A DNA stretch of 64,000 nt from positions 3,410,001-3,474,000 of the forward strand of contig NZ_JAEDAO010000001.1 in the NCBI RefSeq assembly GCF_016641735.1, read 5' to 3'. Shown in pieces: positions 40,202 to 51,346 of the stretch. The stretch comes from Ramlibacter algicola (lineage in GTDB: Bacteria; Pseudomonadota; Gammaproteobacteria; Burkholderiales; Burkholderiaceae_C). The position numbers and the translations under genes are program-made. Every line of letters begins with the position of its first letter. The stretch's first letter is position 1. The notes below the pieces were generated by a model. It was given only the letters and a program-made list of their open reading frames with translations, ran no database searches and was not told the origin of the DNA.

Positions 40202-41007
40202 GCCGCATCGCCGCCACCTTCGAGCGCCTGCGCGCGCAAGGCCGCAAGGCCCTCATTCCCTACGTCACCGCCGGCTTCCCGTTCGCCGACGTCACGCCGT
40301 CGCTGATGCACGGCATGGTCGAGGCGGGTGCCGACGTCATCGAGCTCGGCGTCCCCTTCTCGGACCCGATGGCCGACGGTCCCGTGATCCAGAAGGCGGG
40401 GGAGAAGGCGCTGGCGCTGGGCGTCGGCATGGCCCAAGTGCTGGCCATGGTGCGCGACTTCCGGGTCAGGGACGACCAGACACCGGTGGTCCTGATGGGC
40501 TACGCGAACCCGGTCGAGCGCTACGACCTGCGCCACGGCACGGGCGCGTTCATCCGCGACGCGGCCGCGGCCGGCGTCGACGGCATCCTGGTCGTCGACT
40601 ACCCGCCGGAGGAATGCGAGCAGTTCGCCGCGGACCTGAAGGCCGCGGGCCTGGACCTCATCTTCCTGCTGGCGCCGACGTCGACCGACGAGCGCATGGC
40701 CCAGGTCGCGCGCGTCGCGAGCGGCTACGTCTACTACGTGTCGCTCAAGGGCGTCACCGGCGCGGGCCATCTCGACACGTCCGCGGTCGAGGAAGCGCTC
40801 CCGCGCATCCGCAAGCACGTGCGCGTGCCGGTCGGGGTGGGCTTCGGCATCCGCGACGCGGCCACCGCCACGGCGGTGGGCCGCGTGGCCGACGCGGTCG
40901 TGATCGGCACCCGCCTGATCCAGGTCGTCGAAGAGCAGCCGCGTGACAAAGTTGCGTCCGCGGCCGCCGAGTTCCTGCGCGGGATCCGCCAGGCGCTCGA
41001 CAAGTAA
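40198..41007 (+). CDS. trpA: Tryptophan synthase alpha chain
   Basis: Cleaves indole-3-glycerol phosphate to indole and passes it to TrpB. The 269-residue barrel shows [17 protein letters not shown] with the catalytic Glu and Asp, the phosphate-binding [11 protein letters not shown], and [12 protein letters not shown]. It overlaps trpB (ATGA). Anthranilate synthase and trpD/trpC are not in the window, so the trp genes are split as is usual for this group. Confidence 0.98.
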   Translation: MSRIAATFERLRAQGRKALIPYVTAGFPFADVTPSLMHGMVEAGADVIELGVPFSDPMADGPVIQKAGEKALALGVGMAQVLAMVRDFRVRDDQTPVVLMGYANPVERYDLRHGTGAFIRDAAAAGVDGILVVDYPPEECEQFAADLKAAGLDLIFLLAPTSTDERMAQVARVASGYVYYVSLKGVTGAGHLDTSAVEEALPRIRKHVRVPVGVGFGIRDAATATAVGRVADAVVIGTRLIQVVEEQPRDKVASAAAEFLRGIRQALDK

Positions 41008-41040
41008 AATCGCACCCTCCCCCGGAGACCCCCACCGTCC

Positions 41041-41913
41041 ATGAGCTGGCTCGAGAAACTCCTTCCCCCGAAGATCCAACCCACCGACCCGACCGAGCGC
41101 CGCAGCGTGCCCGAGGGCCTGTGGGTCAAGTGCCCCAGCTGCGAGACGGTGCTGTACAAGACCGACCTCGAGCAGAACGTCAACGTCTGCCCCAACTGCA
41201 GCCACCACCACCGCATCAACGCGCGCCCGCGCCTGAATGCGTTCCTCGACCCGGAAGGCCGCTGGGAGATCGGGCAGGAAGTGCTGCCGGTCGACGCGCT
41301 GAAGTTCCAGGACAGCCGCAAGTACCCGCAGCGGCTGAAGGAAGCGCTGGAGAACACCGGCGAGACCGACGCGCTGGTCGTGATGGGCGGCGCCGTGCAC
41401 GGCATCAGCCTGGTCGCGGCGGCGTTCGAGTTCGACTTCATGGGCGGCAGCATGGGCAGCGTGGTCGGCGAGCGCTTCGTGCGCGGCGTCGAGAGCGCCA
41501 TCGAGCAGAAGGTGCCATTCGTGTGCTTCACCGCCACGGGCGGCGCGCGCATGCAGGAAGGGCTGCTGTCGCTGATGCAGATGGCCAAGACCAACGCCGC
41601 GCTCACGCGCCTGGCGAAGAAGGGCCTGCCCTACGTCAGCGTGCTGACCGACCCCACGATGGGCGGCGTCAGCGCCGGCTTCGCGTTCATGGGCGACGTC
41701 GTCATCGCCGAGCCGAAGGCCCTCATCGGCTTCGCAGGCCCGCGCGTGATCGAGTCCACCGTGCGCGTCACGCTGCCCGAGGGCTTCCAGCGCGCGGAAT
41801 TCCTGCAGCAGAAGGGCGGCGTCGACTTCATCTGCGACCGCCGCGAACTGCGCAAGCGCGTGGCCAGCGTGCTGGCCATGCTGCAGCGCCAGCCAGCCGA
41901 CGCGGTGATCTGA
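41041..41913 (+). CDS. accD: Acetyl-CoA carboxylase carboxyltransferase beta subunit
   Basis: Forms the carboxyltransferase of acetyl-CoA carboxylase with AccA, in the first committed step of fatty acid synthesis. The 290-residue protein has the N-terminal zinc ribbon (CPSC-x15-CPNC, about residues 31-53) and the crotonase-like core with [20 protein letters not shown] and [21 protein letters not shown]. It follows trpA by 33 bases; the usual partner downstream, folC, is missing and a minus-strand gene ends next to it. Confidence 0.97.
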   Translation: MSWLEKLLPPKIQPTDPTERRSVPEGLWVKCPSCETVLYKTDLEQNVNVCPNCSHHHRINARPRLNAFLDPEGRWEIGQEVLPVDALKFQDSRKYPQRLKEALENTGETDALVVMGGAVHGISLVAAAFEFDFMGGSMGSVVGERFVRGVESAIEQKVPFVCFTATGGARMQEGLLSLMQMAKTNAALTRLAKKGLPYVSVLTDPTMGGVSAGFAFMGDVVIAEPKALIGFAGPRVIESTVRVTLPEGFQRAEFLQQKGGVDFICDRRELRKRVASVLAMLQRQPADAVI

Positions 41914-41931
41914 CGCGGCTGGAGCCTGCTG

Positions 41932-42471
41932 CTAGAAGCCGCGGAAGGCGGCGGTGAGCACCATCAGCGCCACCTGCAGCAGCACCAGCAGCACCAGCGG
42001 CGACAGGTCCAGCCCGCCAACCAGAGGCAGCACCTTGCGGATCGGCCGCAGCAGCGGCTCGCACAGGCGGTCGATCACGTCGGCCATCGGCGAGTCGTTC
42101 TGGATCCACGACAGGATCGCGTAGACCAGCACCAGGGCCATCATGGCCGAGATGGCCAGGCGGATGAGCCCGAACAGCGCCATGCCCAGCAGCCAGTCGA
42201 CCTCGATGTGCCCGCGCATGGCCAGGATCAGCAGCCACTGCGCGCACTCGATGAGGTAGGCCGCCACCAGGCTCGCGGTGTCGATGCGGCCGATGGCGGG
42301 CAGCACCTTGCGCAGCGGCAGCACCAGCCAGTCGGTGATGGCGAACACGAAGCGGCCGATGGGGTTGCCGAAGGGCACGCGCTGCCACTGCATGAAGAGC
42401 CGCAGCAAGCAGGCGCCGCCGAACAGGCCGGCGGCCACCTCGAGCAGATACGAAACGATGTCGAAAGCCAC
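41932..42471 (-). CDS. YggT family membrane protein
   Basis: A 179-residue inner-membrane protein with two tandem YggT repeats (about residues 1-75 and 95-179); each repeat has a hydrophobic helix and an amphipathic helix, with PLRKVLPAIGRID and PIRKVLPLVGGLDLSPL as the matching ends. The family is linked to osmotic protection and cell division in other bacteria. The start is a GTG at 42471 with a G-rich AAAGGCGGGG site. Its start is only 28 bases from that of the divergent LON-domain gene. Confidence 0.85.
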   Translation of the reverse strand: MAFDIVSYLLEVAAGLFGGACLLRLFMQWQRVPFGNPIGRFVFAITDWLVLPLRKVLPAIGRIDTASLVAAYLIECAQWLLILAMRGHIEVDWLLGMALFGLIRLAISAMMALVLVYAILSWIQNDSPMADVIDRLCEPLLRPIRKVLPLVGGLDLSPLVLLVLLQVALMVLTAAFRGF

Positions 42472-42499
42472 GGCCCCCCGCCTTTTGTCGTGCCGTGGG

Positions 42500-43162
42500 A
42501 TGATAGCGGCGTCTCCCGCGCCACTCTTGACTTCCGCCCTCACCCTGCAGTCGCTGCCCCTGTTCCCGCTGGGAACGGTGCTGTTCCCGGACGGCGTGCT
42601 GCCCCTGCGCGTGTTCGAGGTCCGCTACCTCGACATGGTCCAGCGCTGCCACCGCGCCGGCGCGCCGTTCGGCGTGGTGTCGCTCACCCAGGGGCACGAG
42701 GTGCGCACGCCGGGCGCCGGGCGCGAGGCGTTCGCGACCGTCGGCACGCTGGCCACCATCACATCGTTCGAGCAACCCCGCGCCGGCCTGCTGATGATCC
42801 GCGCGACCGGCGGCCAGCGCTTCCGCATCACGTCGAGCGACCAGCTCAAGCACGGGCTGTGGGTCGCGGACGTGCAGCAGATCGCTTCCGACAAGTCCGT
42901 GCCGGTTCCCGACGACCTGCGGTCGACGGCCGATGCTCTGGCGAAGCTGGTGCAGTCGCTGCACGAGAAGGCGATCGGGCCCGACCAGATGCCGGTGCCC
43001 GAGCCGCTGCGGCTGGACGATTGCGGCTGGGTGGCCAACCGCTGGTGCGAGCTGCTGCCGATGCCGGTGCCGCTCAAGCAGCGCCTGATGGAACTGGACA
43101 ACCCGCTGGTGCGGCTCGAGCTGGTGAGCGACGTGCTCGCCAAGACCGGCATCGCCGGCTAG
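42500..43162 (+). CDS. LON substrate-binding domain protein
   Basis: A 220-residue protein made only of the N-terminal substrate-recognition domain of Lon protease (LPLFPLGTVLFPDGVLPLRVFEVRYLDM), with neither ATPase nor protease parts. Such stand-alone proteins are conserved in Burkholderiales, with unknown role; ubiquitin-ligase cereblon has the same fold. The start is uncertain: ATG 42500 was taken, although a downstream TTG in the LLTSALTLQ region is possible and would be eight codons shorter. It is convergent with the sugar dehydratase gene. Confidence 0.82.
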   Translation: MIAASPAPLLTSALTLQSLPLFPLGTVLFPDGVLPLRVFEVRYLDMVQRCHRAGAPFGVVSLTQGHEVRTPGAGREAFATVGTLATITSFEQPRAGLLMIRATGGQRFRITSSDQLKHGLWVADVQQIASDKSVPVPDDLRSTADALAKLVQSLHEKAIGPDQMPVPEPLRLDDCGWVANRWCELLPMPVPLKQRLMELDNPLVRLELVSDVLAKTGIAG

Positions 43163-43174
43163 CAGCCGCCGACG

Positions 43175-44957
43175 TCAGCGCGGCTGGTACTCGGGCACCT
43201 GCGCCTTCAACCACGCCCGCAGGTCGCGCTCCGAAGGCGCGGGGCCGGCGCCCTCGATCCACTGCTGCAGCGCCTGCACGTCCGGGACCTGCCCGCCGGT
43301 CTTCGCGATGCGCAGCTTGGGATGGGGCGTCGTCAAGGTGGTCTCGTCGTCGGCCAGCAGCTCCTCGAACAGCTTCTCGCCGGGGCGCAGGCCCGTGAAG
43401 GTGATCGGGATCTCCTCTTCGGTGTGTCCCGACAGGCGAATGAGCATGCGCGCGAGTTCGACGATGCGCACCGGTTCGCCCATGTCCAGCACGAAGATCT
43501 GGCCCGACCGCCCCATCAGCGCGGCCTGCAGCACGAGCTGCGCGGCCTCGGGGATGGTCATGAAGTAGCGCACGATGTCCGGGTGCGTCACGGTCACCGG
43601 GCCGCCGCGCGCGATCTGGCGCGTGAACAGCGGCACCACCGAGCCGCTGGATCCCAGCACGTTGCCGAAACGCACCGACACGAAGCTGGTGCCGGTGTGT
43701 TGCGCGGCCACCGCCTGCACCGCCAGTTCCGCCAGGCGCTTGCTGGCGCCCATCACGTTGGTCGGGTTGACCGCCTTGTCGGTGGAGATCATCACGAAGC
43801 GGCTCGCGCCGCACTGCGCCGCCACCGTCGCCGCGTGCAGCGTGCCGATGACGTTCGTGCGCAGCGCCTCGATCTCGTTCAGCTGCTCCATCAGCGGCAC
43901 GTGCTTGTATGCCGCGGCATGGAACACCACCGCGGGGGCATGGCGCGTCGCGATCGCAAGCAGGCGCTCCGGGTCGCGCACGTTGGCCGTGTAGTAGATG
44001 CCGCGCATCTGCGGATGCGATTCCTGCAGCTCCTGCTCGAGCTGGTAGATGGCGTACTCCGACACGTCCACGCACACCAGGCGCGCGGCGCCGAAGCGCG
44101 CGATCTGGCGGCACAGTTCCGAGCCGATGGAGCCGCCGGCGCCGGTGACCAGCACGGTCTGCCCCGACACCATGCCGGCCAGGCCCTGCACGTCGAGTTC
44201 CACGGGCGCTCGTCCGAGCAGGTCCTCGAGTTCCACCTTGCGCGGGCCGGCGCTCTCCGCGCGCAGCCATTCGTCGGCGCGCGGCATCGTCATCAGCGTG
44301 ATCTGGGACTCGGCGGCCAGGAGCAGCGCCTCGCGCCGCTGCTCCGACCCCGGCGGGCTGGCGACGAGCGCGGCCCGCACGTCCACGGCTGCGCAGACGG
44401 TGGGCAGGTCGGCGACGGTGCCCAGCACGCGCACGCCCTGCAGCGTGCGGCCGCGGTCCGTGCGCAGCGGCGACAGGATGCCGATGGCGCGCCAGCGGTT
44501 CGACGCGCGCAGCGCGCGCAGGGCCTCCGACGCCTGGTCGAGGGTGCCGACCACCACCAGCGGCGTGCCGCCCTGCAGGCTGCCTTCGGCCTGGATGCGC
44601 CAGGCGGCACGCGCCAGGCCCATGAGCAGGAAGGCGAGGATCGGCTGCAGCAGCAGCACCGACCGCGGGAAGTCCGGCACGCGCAGCATCAGTACTGCGA
44701 CGGCGGTGAAGATGCCACCCAGCGCCACGCCCTCGGCCACGCGGCTGATTTCCGGCAAGCCGGTGTGCGTCCACACGTGCCGGTCGACGCGGCGAAGCGC
44801 CAGGCCCACGACGGTGCCGAGCGTGCACCAGGCGAGCGTCGACCAGGCGAGGCGCGCGAACTCGTCCGGGATGTCGAGGTTGAAGCGGAGCCAGAACGCC
44901 AGCCACCACGCGACGACACCCAGCAGGACGTCGACGACGAAGGCGACGAGCGCGCCC

Positions 44958-44977
<20 letters not shown>
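43175..44977 (-). CDS. Membrane-bound UDP-N-acetylhexosamine 4,6-dehydratase (PglF/WbpM/CapD type)
   Basis: A 600-residue protein: four N-terminal transmembrane helices (about 8-30, 47-62, 83-98, 107-125), a Rossmann-like pocket (137-232), and a short-chain dehydrogenase domain with GAGGSIG at 279-285. STDKAV (399-404) is followed by MGASKR, so Met replaces the usual catalytic Tyr of YxxxK, as in WbpM and PglF. These enzymes convert UDP-GlcNAc to the 4-keto-6-deoxy sugar. Here that would feed the aminotransferase encoded just upstream in the operon. Last gene of the nonulosonate cluster. Confidence 0.9.
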
Positions 44978-46465
<1,488 letters not shown>

Positions 46466-46469
<4 letters not shown>

Positions 46470-47080
46470 CGCACCCTCCGGGCCGGCACGCCGGCATACA
46501 CGCCGGGCACGTCGATGTCCGACCGCACGACGGCACCGGCGCCGATGACGACGTCGTCGCACACGCGCACGCCGGGCAAAAGGTGTGCGCCGGCGCCCAC
46601 CAGCACGCGCGCGCCGACGCGCGCCTGGCCGCCGAGCGCGGCCAGCGGCGCCACGTGGCTGAAGTCGCCGACGACGCAGTCGTGGTCGATGACGGCCCCA
46701 TGGTTGACGATGACGCAGGACCCGAGCTGCGCCAGCGGCGCGAGCACGGCCTGCGCAGCGACGAAGCTGCCGGCGCCCACGCGCGCCAGCGGCGACACGC
46801 TCGCATGCGGATGCACGACGGTCGCCAGCGGCAGCGAAGCGGCGCGCGCCTCGCGCTCGCGACCCGTCGCGGCGCCGATCGCGATATGCACGGCGGCCGG
46901 CCCGGGGGCATCGGGTGCCTGCAGCGGCACGCCCGGCAGCAACTCGCCATGGCACCGGTCGGGATCGCGGTCGCTCGCGCACACGCGCTCCCATGTGCCC
47001 TGCGCGAGCGCGGCATCGGCGACGACGCGGCCATGGCCGCCGGCGCCGAGGATCAGGAGCGTGGTGTGCGCGGACTGCAC
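46466..47080 (-). CDS. PglD/NeuD-type sugar O/N-acetyltransferase
   Basis: A 204-residue protein: N-terminal Rossmann-like part (LLILGAGGHGRVVADAA) and a left-handed beta helix of hexapeptide repeats, with VNHGAVIDHDCVVGDF containing the catalytic-type His133. In PglD and LegH this acetylates the 4-amino group of the nucleotide sugar, here the product of the neighbouring aminotransferase. The start is a GTG at 47080, one base after the stop of the epimerase gene; no in-frame ATG gives a full domain. Confidence 0.85.
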
Positions 47081-47081
47081 G

Positions 47082-48218
47082 TCAGTAGCTGTTGGTCTTG
47101 CCGAGGACGGAACCGTCCAGCGCGATCGTGGACAGCAGGCGGGTGATGCGGCCCGAAGCCTGCCCGTCGCCCCAAGGATTCTCCCATGGCCATCGGCCAT
47201 GGACGACCTGCTTGCGCACGGCTTCTTCGATGGCGGCCGCGTCGACCGGCACGTCGACGACGTTGGGGCCGTGCTCGCGCAAGTGCTGCCGGCTGCCGAT
47301 GTTCACGACCGGCGTGCCGAAGCTGGCGGCTTCGATGATCCCGGACGACGAATTGCCCACCAGCACCGCGCAATGGCGCAGCGCGGCGCAGAACAGCGGG
47401 CGTGCGAGGTGCGTGCAGCGGCGCGAACCGGCGGGCAGTGTCCCGTCGTCCAGCGCGTCGAGGATCTGGCGCGAACCGGCGTCGGCGTTCGGGTCCATCC
47501 ACAGCACCGGCAGGCCCACCGCGCGCAGCGCCTGCAGCAGGTTGCGGGCCTGCGCCGCGGCATCGCCGGCTTCCTGCACGACGGGGTGGAACAGCGCCAG
47601 CACGAACTCGCCGACGTCCGGCATCTGCAGTTGCTGCAGCGCTTGCTCGCGCGGCACGTCGCCCAGGGCCACCAGGCCGTCGAGACCGGGTGCACCCGTG
47701 ACGAAGATGCGATCCTCGGCCTCGCCCATGCGCACCAGCCGTTCACGCGCCGCGCCGGTGGCGACGAAGTGGTAGCTGGCGAGCTTGCTGATCGCATGCC
47801 GGACGGGCTCGTCCACCGTGCCCGACCGTTCGCCGCCGTGGATGTGCACGCATGGGATGCCGACGTGCAGCGCGGCGAGCGCCGCGGCGAGCATCTCGCC
47901 ACGGTCGCCGAGCACCAGCACCGCATCGGGCCGTTCGCGCTCGAGCACCGGCACGAGGCCGCGGACGACGTCGGCAATGGCGAGCGCCATGCTCGCGCCG
48001 GTCCGGGTGAGCACGTCGACGGGGACTTCGGCGCAGACCCTCAGTCCGCTCGCGCGGACCTCGTCGACCGTGCGCCCGTGCGTGTCGCTCAGGTGCGTGC
48101 CCGTGACGGCGACCTGCACCTCGAGGCCGGGCGTGGCGTTCACTGCGACCAGCGTGCGTTCCAGCAGGCCGAAGTCCGCGCGGGTGCCGGACAGGTAGAG
48201 GAGGCGGCGCGCAGGCAT
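47082..48218 (-). CDS. Hydrolysing UDP-sugar 2-epimerase (NeuC/LegG type)
   Basis: A 378-residue GT-B-fold enzyme that releases UDP and inverts C2. Visible segments are YLSGTRADFGLLERTL, VLVLGDRGEMLAAALAAL, HIHGGERSGTVDEPVRHAISK and GNSSSGIIEAASFGTPVVNIGSRQ. With a LegC/LegH-type pair next to it, its substrate is more likely UDP-2,4-diacetamido-trideoxyglucose (giving 6-deoxy-diacetamido-mannose) than UDP-GlcNAc; this is inferred from context. Five bases separate it from the synthase gene. Confidence 0.88.
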   Translation of the reverse strand: MPARRLLYLSGTRADFGLLERTLVAVNATPGLEVQVAVTGTHLSDTHGRTVDEVRASGLRVCAEVPVDVLTRTGASMALAIADVVRGLVPVLERERPDAVLVLGDRGEMLAAALAALHVGIPCVHIHGGERSGTVDEPVRHAISKLASYHFVATGAARERLVRMGEAEDRIFVTGAPGLDGLVALGDVPREQALQQLQMPDVGEFVLALFHPVVQEAGDAAAQARNLLQALRAVGLPVLWMDPNADAGSRQILDALDDGTLPAGSRRCTHLARPLFCAALRHCAVLVGNSSSGIIEAASFGTPVVNIGSRQHLREHGPNVVDVPVDAAAIEEAVRKQVVHGRWPWENPWGDGQASGRITRLLSTIALDGSVLGKTNSY

Positions 48219-48223
48219 GGTGC

Positions 48224-49243
48224 TCAATCCGACTCGAGGTGGTCCCACTGCAGCACGGTGCCCGCAGCGACGCCGCCACGCATGCGACGGCCGACGACGC
48301 GGTCCCAGTCACGCGGCGCGATGCCCGTGGCGGGGCGCCGGCACGCGAGCATCTCCGGCGTGAGCACCGCACCGGCGGCGATGTCGCTGGCGGCGACGAT
48401 GCTGCGGCGCGCGACACGCGCCGCATCCAATTCCTGCGGGCGCGGCGCCTTGATGCCGTCGCCGCGCATCGCCTCGATGCGGCGGATGCCGCGCACCATG
48501 GCCTCGAACTCCGCCTGCTCCAGCGACGCCGCATGGTCGGGGCCCGGCATCCTGCGGTCGAGCGTCAGGTGCTTTTCGATGACGGTCGCTCCCAGCGCCA
48601 CCGCGGCCAGCGACGCCTCGATGCCCAGGCTGTGGTCCGAGTAGCCGATCGGCAGCCCGAGATCGGCCCGCATGCTGGTGATGGCAGTGAGATTCAGTGC
48701 TTCGTCGGTCGCCGGATAGGCCGACGTGCAATGCAGCAGCGTCAGGCCGTCCAGCGACCCGCGTGCCCCACGCGCCCAGTCGAGCGCTTCGCGGATCTCG
48801 TCCATGGTCGCCATCCCGGTGGACAGGAGCACGGGCAGCCCGGTGGCGCACGCATGCTCGACGAGCGCGCGATGCGTGAGCTCGCCCGACGGCAGCTTCA
48901 TGCGCCGCACGCCGAGTTGCACGAGCATGTCCACGGCCGCCACGGAAAACGGCGTGGAGAAGAATTCGATGCCGATCGCATCGCAGTGGTCGCGCAGCAG
49001 CACGTGCTGCTCGGGCGACAGCTCCAGCTGCCGCAGCATCGCGAACTGGTCCTGTGCGCCGGTCTGCCGCTCCTGGTACTGCGCCGTCGGCGCGCCGGGC
49101 ACCACGAGGTCCTCGGCGCGGAAGGTCTGGAACTTGACGGCGTCGGCACCCGTGGCCTTGGCGGCATCGCACAGCGCGCGGGCGAGCGCGATGTCGCCGT
49201 TGTGGTTCACGCCCGCTTCGGCGATGACGAAGACGCGGCTCAT
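48224..49243 (-). CDS. Nonulosonic acid synthase (NeuB/LegI type)
   Basis: Condenses a six-carbon acetamido-mannose-type sugar with phosphoenolpyruvate to a nine-carbon acid. The 339-residue protein has IAEAGVNHNGD (about 6-16), VKFQTFRAEDL, LPSGELTHRALVE, GYSDHSLGIEASLAAVALGA and a C-terminal SAF domain (about 280-339, ARRSIVAASDIAAGAVLTPEML). The PSGE form near residue 130 is closer to legionaminic synthases in my reading, but NeuB cannot be excluded. Overlaps the cytidylyltransferase gene by ATGA. Confidence 0.9.
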   Translation of the reverse strand: MSRVFVIAEAGVNHNGDIALARALCDAAKATGADAVKFQTFRAEDLVVPGAPTAQYQERQTGAQDQFAMLRQLELSPEQHVLLRDHCDAIGIEFFSTPFSVAAVDMLVQLGVRRMKLPSGELTHRALVEHACATGLPVLLSTGMATMDEIREALDWARGARGSLDGLTLLHCTSAYPATDEALNLTAITSMRADLGLPIGYSDHSLGIEASLAAVALGATVIEKHLTLDRRMPGPDHAASLEQAEFEAMVRGIRRIEAMRGDGIKAPRPQELDAARVARRSIVAASDIAAGAVLTPEMLACRRPATGIAPRDWDRVVGRRMRGGVAAGTVLQWDHLESD

Positions 49244-49944
49244 GCGTGCAGTTCCCCGCGGTGGCGTTCGTACAGCCACTGGGCGTGGTCGAAGTCATCC
49301 AGCGTGTCGATGTCCACCGACCGCCACCCGGGCATCTCGTAAGGCGCGGAGCGCACGCTCCACAGCCCGTGCAGCGCGGCATGGGCCAGCGCCGCGCGGC
49401 GCCAGACGTAGATCGAGCCGTTGAGCGCGTAAACGGCGGGCGTGTCCTGCCGGCGCGCGGTGCCGTTGCCCTTGCACAGGTGCAGCAGTCCATCCGCCGC
49501 CTGTTCGACGAGGTTGAAGTACGGGTTGTCCGCCGCGGCGCGCACGCTCAACACCAGGTCCTCGTCGATGGCCATGGCGCGGTCGATGTCCGACGACAGG
49601 CGCAGCGGCGACGTCGGCTGCAGGTCGATGACGCGGTCGATCGCCAGGCCCTGCCCTTCCAGGTGGCGCACCAGGTGCTCGATGACGGGCAGCTTGCCGG
49701 CCTGGTCGGTGGCGAGTTCGGGAGGACGCAAGTACGGCACCTGCGCGCCGGCGTCACTCGCGACCTGCGCGATCTCCTCGCTGTCGGTCGACACGTAGAC
49801 GCCGTGCAGCGCCTTGCAGGCCAGCGCCTGCGCGATCGTGTGCGCGATCAGCGGGCGGCCGGCGAAGGGACGGATGTTCTTGCCCGGCAGGCCCTTGCTG
49901 CCACCGCGGGCGCAGATCGTCGCGATGGTGAGGCCGGAGCTCAT
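49240..49944 (-). CDS. CMP-nonulosonic acid cytidylyltransferase (NeuA/LegF type)
   Basis: Activates the nonulosonic acid with CTP, 234 residues. ICARGGSKGLPGKNIRPFAGRPL is the CTP-binding N-terminal signature (about 10-32); YVSTDSEEIAQVA, LQPTSPLRLSSDID and the metal-site YALNGSIYVWRR follow. No attached hydrolase domain is present. It overlaps hisH-like and synthase genes by four bases on each side. Confidence 0.92.
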   Translation of the reverse strand: MSSGLTIATICARGGSKGLPGKNIRPFAGRPLIAHTIAQALACKALHGVYVSTDSEEIAQVASDAGAQVPYLRPPELATDQAGKLPVIEHLVRHLEGQGLAIDRVIDLQPTSPLRLSSDIDRAMAIDEDLVLSVRAAADNPYFNLVEQAADGLLHLCKGNGTARRQDTPAVYALNGSIYVWRRAALAHAALHGLWSVRSAPYEMPGWRSVDIDTLDDFDHAQWLYERHRGELHA

Positions 49945-50582
49945 GCCTCGAGAAAGCGTTGCAGCATCGCCAGCCCCGCGTGCGCGCTGCGCTCGGGGTG
50001 GAACTGGCAGCCGTACAGGTTGTCCTGGTGCACCGCCGCGCAGATGGCATGGCCGCCGTAGTCGACGTTGGCCAACCGCGCCGCCGGATCGCGCGGCTCG
50101 GCGCTGAAGGAGTGCACGAAGTAGGCGCGCTCGCCCGGGGCGACGCCTTCGAAGATCGTTCCAGCCCACTCCGCGGCGGGCTGCAGCGGCCGCCAGCCGA
50201 TGTGCGGGATGCGTTGCGGCGTGCCGTCGACGGCTTTCGACGGCACGGGGACGACACGCCCGGCGACCAGCCCGAGGCCTTCGTGCTCGCCCATCTCCTC
50301 GCTGGCGTCGAACATCATCTGCAGGCCGACGCAAATGCCGAGGAACGGGCGCCCGGTCTGCGCGAAGCGCTGCACCGTGTCATCGAAGCCGCGCGCGCGC
50401 AGTTCCGCCATGCCGTCGCCGAACGCGCCGACGCCGGGCAGCACGAGGCGGTCGGCATTCGCGTCTTCCGCACTGGCACGCTGCACGACGCGCGGCGTCG
50501 CCCCGCAGTGCTCCAGCGCGCGCAGCACGTTCAGCAGGTTGCCGATGCCGTAGTCGAGCACCGTGACGCTTGCGGCGCTCAT
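49941..50582 (-). CDS. HisH-like glutamine amidotransferase of the surface-glycan cluster
   Basis: Class I glutaminase, 213 residues, that makes ammonia for a partner synthase. Catalytic Cys84 is in LGICVGLQMMFD, His195 and Glu197 in CQFHPERS; the oxyanion strand and PHIGW are intact. It pairs with the adjacent HisF-like gene, as in histidine synthesis, but no other his gene is around and the neighbours are nonulosonate genes, so it most likely provides ammonia, with the HisF-like protein, for the amidotransferase two genes upstream. Equivalent to HisH2 of the P. aeruginosa O-antigen locus. Confidence 0.9.
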   Translation of the reverse strand: MSAASVTVLDYGIGNLLNVLRALEHCGATPRVVQRASAEDANADRLVLPGVGAFGDGMAELRARGFDDTVQRFAQTGRPFLGICVGLQMMFDASEEMGEHEGLGLVAGRVVPVPSKAVDGTPQRIPHIGWRPLQPAAEWAGTIFEGVAPGERAYFVHSFSAEPRDPAARLANVDYGGHAICAAVHQDNLYGCQFHPERSAHAGLAMLQRFLEA

Positions 50583-51346
50583 GCCGGCCCTTCCATGCGC
50601 ACGTCCAGGCCGCAGGCGGCGGCGTGCTGCTTGATCCCGGGCAGCGTCATGCGCTTCCAGTGCAACGCGTCGGCGACTGCGATGGCGCTGACGCCGGTCG
50701 GCGCGACGGCGGCGATGTCCTCGGCCTGGCCGAAGCCGCCACTGGCGGTCACCGGCACCGCGACGGCGTCACAGACGGCCTGCACCAGCGGGACGTCGAA
50801 GCCCTTGCGCGTGCCTTCCTGGTCCACGGACGTGAGCAGGATTTCGCCGGCGCCACGTGCGACGGCTTCCTTCACCCACTCGACGACGTCCTTGCCCGTG
50901 CGCTCGCGGCCGTTGTCCGTGTAGGCCTCCCAGCGGCCCGGGGCAACGCGCTTGGCTTCGACGCCCAGCACCATGCACTGCGAGCCGTAGCGCCGCGCGA
51001 CCTCGCCCACGAGGTCGGGCCGCGCGATGGCCGCGGTGTTGATCGCCACCTTGTCGGCACCCGAATGCATCATGGTCTCGACGTCGGCCAGCGAGCGGAT
51101 GCCGCCGCCGACGGTGATCGGCACGTACACGCGGTCGGCCGCGCGCTTGATGATGTCGGACAGGTTGTTGCGCTGGTACAGGCTGGCGACGATGTCGATG
51201 AACAGCAGTTCGTCGGCGCCGTCGGCGTAGTAGCGCAGCGCGTGCTCGTGCGGGTCACCCACCACCCGGAGGCCTTCGAGGTGCACGCCCTTGATCAGGT
51301 TCGGCCCCTTGATGTCCAGGCGGGCGATGACGCGCAGGTGCCGCAT
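50579..51346 (-). CDS. HisF-like ammonia-channel partner, catalytic Asp130 replaced by Glu
   Basis: A 255-residue TIM barrel clearly related to the synthase subunit of imidazole glycerol phosphate synthase (VGGGIRSLADVET, INTAAIARPDLVGEVA, GAGEILLTSVDQEGTRKGFD). The first catalytic Asp (Asp11 in IARLDIKG) is kept, but the second, Asp130 in true HisF (VAIDAKR type), is Glu130 (VLGVEAKRV). That suggests it no longer cyclises the histidine precursor and acts as channel or adaptor for ammonia from HisH, consistent with its cluster. Overlaps hisH-like and amidotransferase genes. Confidence 0.9.
   Translation of the reverse strand: MRHLRVIARLDIKGPNLIKGVHLEGLRVVGDPHEHALRYYADGADELLFIDIVASLYQRNNLSDIIKRAADRVYVPITVGGGIRSLADVETMMHSGADKVAINTAAIARPDLVGEVARRYGSQCMVLGVEAKRVAPGRWEAYTDNGRERTGKDVVEWVKEAVARGAGEILLTSVDQEGTRKGFDVPLVQAVCDAVAVPVTASGGFGQAEDIAAVAPTGVSAIAVADALHWKRMTLPGIKQHAAACGLDVRMEGPA

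Noticed and set aside
49941..51346. Genuine histidine-operon hisH and hisF
   Set aside because: No other his gene is nearby, neighbours are nonulosonate genes, and Asp130 of HisF is Glu, so a glycan role is preferred.
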